Source of the DNA: Oasisia sp. SBJ-2009
Taxonomy: Eukaryota > Annelida > Polychaeta > Sabellida > Siboglinidae
NCBI GenBank assembly: GCA_964017155.1
Contig: OZ024864.1
Location: 33,014,932 to 33,078,931, forward strand
Direction: 5' to 3'
Length of the DNA: 64,000 nt
Shown here: positions 59,150 through 64,000 of the stretch, in pieces
Layout of the letters: each line of letters starts with the position of its first letter
How positions within the stretch are numbered: position 1 is the first letter of the stretch
Position numbers and translations under genes: made by a program
Notes under the pieces: generated by a model
The model's input: the letters and a program-made list of their open reading frames with translations, nothing else
The model's database searches: none
What the model was told of the DNA's origin: nothing

Positions 59150-60140
59150 GTTGGCAACATATCTTTGAAGAGGGGGCATGGCCCGCAATCACTGAACATA
59201 TTTAGGGGGTAGACTTTGGACCAAACACTGCTTGCCTGATTCATAGACTGACAAGATGCAGAGTTTACAAGGGTGCCTGTGTAGAACTTCCCAAATCCCA
59301 CCTTTTGGCAAAGAAATTGTCCATCACTCAAATGAAATAAAATTACACAAAGTGCAGGAATTCGCTGGTTCCGCCGTAGGCGATATAAATATCCACCAGG
59401 GCGACCAGGCTGCAGGGGTGGCAGGGCCCAAAAAAATTTAAAATCTATAATGTGCTTGATGGCTAATGCCTGTTAATATATCAACACAAGGGTGCAAAAT
59501 GACAGAGCCGACCATTATGAATATTTACTGGACTAAGATCAAGTTGCAGGCTGCGGCCAACCAAGCAATTTATCTAGTGATTTTCCACTAGGTAATCGGA
59601 ACTTTATATCTGAACTCGTACACGTTTTTTTAATTAATTTTACTATGAGAGCGATGAAGGGTTTTTAAGAGAGGGGAGTGATCCGTCTCGCCATTATGAC
59701 TATAAATTTGTTTTATGAACTGAAAAAGTGTGACGACATTTCCTTTGCTGACACCCTCAGGCCGAAACGTACATGGGAAGACGCGTCCCCCTCGTCCCCC
59801 TCGTCCCCCTCGTCCCCCTCGTCCCCCTCGTCCCCCTCGTCCCCCTCGTCCCCCTCGTCCCCCGTTGATCGACGCCATGTTGTGCCTATGTAGAACTTCC
59901 AAATTCAACATTTTGGCAAAGAAATTTGTCATCACTCAAATGGGAATAAGCTACACGAAGTGCAGGAAACCGCCGCTTCTGCCGTAAGCGAAAAGCATCA
60001 AGCAGCCAAGGGGTGAAAGCGCAACACAAATAAACTTTCTGATTGGCCTTTCTGCGCAGGCGCGACAAATGTAAAATCGTCAATATGCAGCGAAATAATA
60101 AAGCCATTTTTTGTATAAATGCCACGGGCTGTTCGTTAAC
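59150..60140. repeat. Pair of related repeat segments (59278-59405 and 59889-60010)
   Basis: Both contain TGTAGAACTTCC, TTTTGGCAAAGAAATT, CATCACTCAAATG, AAGTGCAGGAA and GCCGTAGGCGA or GCCGTAAGCGA in the same order and orientation. They look like two diverged copies of one element. The sequence near 58898 (GGGGCGTCGATCC) and near 59865 (inverse GGCGTCGATCAAC) may be its termini. No coding is seen. Confidence 0.65.
59786..59864. repeat. 9-bp repeat TCCCCCTCG, 8 copies
   Basis: Eight perfect nonamers and a partial one lie directly before GTTGATCGACGCC. The open frames giving SPS, RPP or GGRGGR across it are artefacts. Confidence 0.96.
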
Positions 60141-60274
60141 TCTCCTGTGGTGACTACTGTGAAGATTTGCCTAAAATTTAATTCAATACATTAAAATATT
60201 ACGTTTGTTTAAATCACTATCACGGATTATGGCGCACAACAGTCACGTGATTTGCGCGTGCTATCAAAACATGC

Positions 60275-63200
60275 CTAATAATAATAATACAATACGTATA
60301 TAGCGCCCGATCAATTAAAATTGCTCTCAGGCGCTTTACAAACATACATAAAAGTAAATGTGTAAAGAATACCTAAAATACCTAAAATACCTAAAATACA
60401 GTATCTAAAAGCATGAAGATAGCATTTGACAAATAGGAACAGAATAAAAAAAATATATATATAAAATAAAAATACATAAATAAAGTAAAATAACTTTAAA
60501 TACACTAATTGATTTAAACATGATAAATTAAAACACAAAAGTTAAATTACAAAAAAGCTTGCCTAAATAAATGAGTTTTTAGAAGTGTCTTAAAACTGTT
60601 TACTGTTGAGGCAGTCCTGATCAAAGACGGCAAATTGTTCCATAGAACTGCCGAGCAGACGGCGAAACGGTGATCACCGTGGGTGACAGTCTGTGAGGCC
60701 GGTATGGACAAAAGGGGCGGCTGTGAGGCAGATCGTAGAGTTCTGTTTATGTGTCTGTAGTTGAACAATTCACTCAGGTAGTCGGGCGCTACCCCGTTTA
60801 GAGCACAATAGGTCAATAGCAGCACTTTGTAGGTTGGTCTCAGATGAACTGGTAGCCAATGTAGTCGCTGAAGCACTGGTGTAATGTGATCGTATTTCTT
60901 CTTACGCGTAATTATGCGAGCTGCACAATTCTGCACCCTTTGCAGTCGCTGCATTGTGTTGCTTGGTATACCATAGAGGAGAGAGTTGCAATAGTCTAAC
61001 CGGGATGTTACTAGTGCATGAACAAGTGTTTTACACGATTCATTTGTCAGATGTGGGCGAATTCGCCCAATGTTTCTTATCTGATAGTAACACACCTTCA
61101 CAACGTTAGCGATCTGCTGCTCCATCCTCAGGTTACAGTCAAATGTAACACCCAAATTGCGCACGCACGATGACGGTTTAATTTGATGGCCGGCTACTGT
61201 CATATACAAATCAGCAGGCAGGCTGTCGCGTTTCTTCGCCGAGGAAAAAATTATCACCTCGGATTTCTCCATGTTCAGTTTTAAGTTGTTATTTGTCAGC
61301 CAGGCAGCGACTTCAGCTACACACAGTTCTACCTTCGCAAGTGCCGTCACTATCGATTCGTCTCGATCAACAGCCAGGTATATTTGAAGGTCGTCAGCAT
61401 AACAGTGATAGTTCATGCCATGTCTAGTAATAATCCGTCCAATTGGCTTTGTGTAGATATAATATAGGATAGGTCCTAGCACTGACCCTTGTGGAACGCC
61501 ACGCGTCACGACTGAACCACCCGACTCGGCACTTCCCAATACCACCTTCTGATTCCTCTCGCTAATATAGGATCTCAGCCATGCAAGCGCCTTATCGGTG
61601 ATGCCGAATGACTGTTCAAGTCGAGTCATCAACAATTCATGCACGACTGAAACGAACGCGGCCGACAAATCAAGCATTACAAGAAGTGTTGTACATTTCT
61701 TGTCAAGTGTCTCGGCAATGTCATTCTTGACACGGAGTAACGCTGTTTCAGTGGAGTGGCCACGACGGTATGCCGACTGAAAAGGGTCGTGCAGTGCGTG
61801 TTCATCAATGTGCACATTAAGCTGTTTTGCGACAACTCTTTCAACCAATTTTGATATAAATGGCAAGTTCGACACAGGTCGGTAGTTGTTCAAAATTTCT
61901 TTGTCCAACGTAGGTTTTTTCAGGAGTGGTTTAACGATTGCATGCTTGAAGTCAGCAGGGACATGCGATGATGTAAGAGACGCATTTATCATAACAGTGA
62001 TTACTGGAACTAACTCAGCAGAACACCGCTTTAGAAGCCACGTCGGTATTGGATCTAATTCACATGACTTAACCGGAACGGATGTAACTAATCGCTCAAC
62101 GTCCAATTCACTGACAGTCTCAAAGCAGACTAGTGGGACACCACCGAATGCAACGTCGTTGTTCATAGCTGCCAACGTAATGTCTGGATGATCTTCCCCA
62201 CAGTCGACATTGTCATCCCGGATATTACACCCTTTCTCAATGAAGTGATCACCAAATCGCTGCGCCATGACTGCCGGACACACATGCGATGGCATTGCTG
62301 TTACACCACCATTTCCCATGAGGTTCTTTGTAATGCGAAATAGTTGTTTTTGGTCATTCTTGCAGTTGGCAATCTTTGTCGTATAGTAGTTTTTCTTCGC
62401 ATTAACCAGCATGTTGTTGAAGCCTACGCATTGAGCACGATACGCCTGTCGATGTACCTCAAGACGGGTTTGCAGCCACTTGCGCTCAGCTCGCCGTCGA
62501 CGCTGTTTCTCGTCCCGGAGCTCATCATTGTACCACGGACAATCCGGTCGCAATGTTATGGTCATCGTCCGCTGCGGGGCATGGTTGTCAACAAGGCGAC
62601 GTAAGCCATCATTGTATGCGGCAACCATGTCACCAACAGACGCAGCACAGTTTATCTCGTCATGCAAAGAGGCAATGTCACGTTTAAACTCCTGAAGACA
62701 GATATGATGCAAACGCCGAAAAACTACCTCTTTACGCATTCGTGCAGTCTTTGCAGCATTTATACAAAACATGATGGCCATGTGGTCACCGGATATATTC
62801 CCATGCGTGTCACATAAGCACGGGTCGTAAACACTCGGTCGTGAAGGACTCATTGCAGTGTTGTTTCGAACGATAACAACATCCAGGAGGTGACCTTTAT
62901 TGTGCGTGGCATCTGTGACTAACTGGCGCATGTCCCGGTCAGAGAGCATCTCCGAGAAACGCCGTGCATCAGGATCTGCTACAATGTCAAGATGGAAATT
63001 CACATCACCGGTAATAACGATGTCATGTGGGTCCAGCATCACGGTGTCCAAGTATGTTGACCATTGCTCAAAGAAAATATTCTTTGTGAAGCCATTCCGT
63101 TTAGACGGTGGAGGGCGATATATCACTCCCAATCTGAATTTGAATTTGGCGTCACGTGTTGTAATATAATAGTCAGCATGTTCGAAGTGGGTGAAGTTAA

Positions 63201-63900
63201 AACTTGACCTCACACTCTCAACTTTCATGCCGGATTTGTACATTAGGCCCACGCCACCGCCGCGGTTTAGGGCAGGGCTTAACGGTGCGTCAAACTTGTA
63301 GCGAGGAGTATGTAGAAATGTGTAGCCAGATGGCACAAGTTCTTTTATCACGTAATTGTCAGTGTCGACCCCAAGCCAGGTTTCTGTCAATGCTAATATG
63401 TCAATGTCCCTGGAAATGACCAGTTCAGCCAGCGATGTAGCCTTATTTCGAACTGACTGAGCATTCAGACAACACACTGTCAGTGGAACGCCACATATAT
63501 ACTGTTTACTACATATACTCGTTAAGTGACGTACTCTAGGTACGGGCTTAGCAGGTGCTGTTGGTTGTGAAGATACAATTACACGTATCGGTCGTTGTTT
63601 ACGTGCACCCCCACGACAACCTCGATGGGTGGGCCGGTGGAGTGCCACCCCTGCTTCACAAGCAGCTCTCCAGGCAGCACTGTTAAGTCTACAGTGTCTT
63701 TGACCGCTGGGCCGTAACCGATACAGGTGGTCTCTGGTCAAGGTGGATGTGTAAACAATGTCCACTGGACGGTAACACATGACTGATCGCCAAATTGTCA
63801 ATGTCACACAGGTGCAATCACAAATGTAAGTCAGATAAAATAGTAGAAAGGCACAAACTCTTGATAAAATAACTCACACCAGCGTTCTCCTTGTGTATTC
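60275..63900 (-). mobile_element. CR1-like non-LTR retrotransposon with open ORF2
   Basis: On the minus strand, the ORF2 of 1086 codons is followed by a ~250-bp 3' UTR. This UTR contains a 10-bp repeat (CCTAAAATA-type, 60371-60400) and GGCGCTATATACG before a (TTA)n tail at ~60277. The 3' end resembles the CR1-like element at 17171. The 5' part, including any ORF1, extends beyond ~63900 or out of the window. Confidence 0.9.
60547..63807 (-). CDS. CR1-like ORF2: endonuclease-reverse transcriptase (1086 aa)
   Basis: The N-terminal ~100 residues are basic. The endonuclease follows (VCCLNAQSVRNKATSL, ILALTETWLG, GVIYRPP, VITGDVNFHLD, SGDHMAIMF). Then comes RT: NYRPVSNLPFISKLVE, FQSAYRRGHSTETALL, motif A LVMLDLSAAFVSVVHE, motif [16 protein letters not shown], motif C CYADDLQIY. 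The C-terminal domain is SRLDYCNSLLYGIP, LQRVQNCAARII, LHWLPVHLRP and AVLWNNLPSLI. The frame has no stop. However, motif A has Val where AFD and VDH normally carry Asp, and GDFN reads GDVN, so activity is doubtful. The start at 63807 is the first Met of the frame; the true start could lie slightly downstream. Confidence 0.93.
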   Translation of the reverse strand: MTLTIWRSVMCYRPVDIVYTSTLTRDHLYRLRPSGQRHCRLNSAAWRAACEAGVALHRPTHRGCRGGARKQRPIRVIVSSQPTAPAKPVPRVRHLTSICSKQYICGVPLTVCCLNAQSVRNKATSLAELVISRDIDILALTETWLGVDTDNYVIKELVPSGYTFLHTPRYKFDAPLSPALNRGGGVGLMYKSGMKVESVRSSFNFTHFEHADYYITTRDAKFKFRLGVIYRPPPSKRNGFTKNIFFEQWSTYLDTVMLDPHDIVITGDVNFHLDIVADPDARRFSEMLSDRDMRQLVTDATHNKGHLLDVVIVRNNTAMSPSRPSVYDPCLCDTHGNISGDHMAIMFCINAAKTARMRKEVVFRRLHHICLQEFKRDIASLHDEINCAASVGDMVAAYNDGLRRLVDNHAPQRTMTITLRPDCPWYNDELRDEKQRRRRAERKWLQTRLEVHRQAYRAQCVGFNNMLVNAKKNYYTTKIANCKNDQKQLFRITKNLMGNGGVTAMPSHVCPAVMAQRFGDHFIEKGCNIRDDNVDCGEDHPDITLAAMNNDVAFGGVPLVCFETVSELDVERLVTSVPVKSCELDPIPTWLLKRCSAELVPVITVMINASLTSSHVPADFKHAIVKPLLKKPTLDKEILNNYRPVSNLPFISKLVERVVAKQLNVHIDEHALHDPFQSAYRRGHSTETALLRVKNDIAETLDKKCTTLLVMLDLSAAFVSVVHELLMTRLEQSFGITDKALAWLRSYISERNQKVVLGSAESGGSVVTRGVPQGSVLGPILYYIYTKPIGRIITRHGMNYHCYADDLQIYLAVDRDESIVTALAKVELCVAEVAAWLTNNNLKLNMEKSEVIIFSSAKKRDSLPADLYMTVAGHQIKPSSCVRNLGVTFDCNLRMEQQIANVVKVCYYQIRNIGRIRPHLTNESCKTLVHALVTSRLDYCNSLLYGIPSNTMQRLQRVQNCAARIITRKKKYDHITPVLQRLHWLPVHLRPTYKVLLLTYCALNGVAPDYLSELFNYRHINRTLRSASQPPLLSIPASQTVTHGDHRFAVCSAVLWNNLPSLIRTASTVNSFKTLLKTHLFRQAFL

Positions 63901-64000
63901 ATAAAGCACATATACAAACTTGAGCGCTGTAGGCTGGGTAAAAGTAGCAGAATCAGATGTAGTTATGGAGAGCGTCAATAGGTGCAGCCACACAGGCGCG
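63808..64000. other. Window edge, probable 5' part of the CR1-like element
   Basis: No feature is recognised. By position it should hold the ORF1/ORF2 boundary or the 5' UTR of the element. Confidence 0.3.

Noticed and set aside
59630..59987. GGRGGR- and RPPRPP-rich frames
   Set aside because: They are products of the TCCCCCTCG nonamer repeat, with no support on either side.

Overview
This is a piece of an animal genome, not a prokaryotic one. Coding exons are short and bounded by GT/AG splice sites. The background is AT-rich and full of simple repeats, and four real or relic classes of transposable element are nested in it. The retroelements (CR1-like, Ty3/gypsy, RTE-like), a tRNA-derived SINE and the animal gene alpha-catenin point to an invertebrate metazoan, probably marine (mollusc/brachiopod-like or another invertebrate phylum). 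The species cannot be fixed from the sequence alone.

Host genes. (1) On the minus strand, about 0.7-14.9 kb carries the first seven coding exons of an alpha-catenin gene: 352 residues, start codon included, all splice phases consistent. The gene runs off the left edge. Its introns hold minisatellites, SINE and non-LTR fragments, a hAT-like element with a second element nested in it, and an 84-nt hairpin. (2) On the plus strand, 26.6-28.9 kb carries a two-exon ankyrin-repeat gene (604 residues, strong GC bias, poly(A) signal). It is preceded by a CpG-rich stretch and a large minisatellite. (3) On the plus strand, 47.6-58.5 kb carries five exons of a secreted immunoglobulin-domain protein (signal peptide, split Ig1, split Ig2). 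All junctions are in phase, but the second Ig1 exon has an in-frame TAG. Its 7.9-kb first intron holds two tandem CR1-like retrotransposons.

Mobile DNA. 16.9-21.2 kb has a 5'-truncated CR1-like element interrupted at its stop codon by a Harbinger-type element with a decayed Myb/SANT reading frame, then a gypsy Gag relic and a hAT-like element with a BED-finger relic. Three copies of a TTAA-flanked long-TIR element lie at 2.9, 30.1 and 33.8 kb. A complete but mutated Ty3/gypsy element with two 224-230-bp LTRs and a 5-bp target duplication lies at 40.0-44.8 kb. A CR1-like element with an open 1086-codon ORF2 occupies 60.3-63.8 kb. A ~720-bp tandem repeat occurs as two arrays at 31.6-33.2 and 44.9-45.7 kb.

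The most interesting items are: the Ig gene whose first Ig domain lacks the canonical cysteines and carries a nonsense codon; two CR1-like elements each landed in a simple repeat within the same intron and sharing a 3' hairpin; the exact insertion of a Harbinger element at a CR1 stop codon; the alpha-catenin intron hairpin; and the ankyrin protein with a PP1-docking-like motif.
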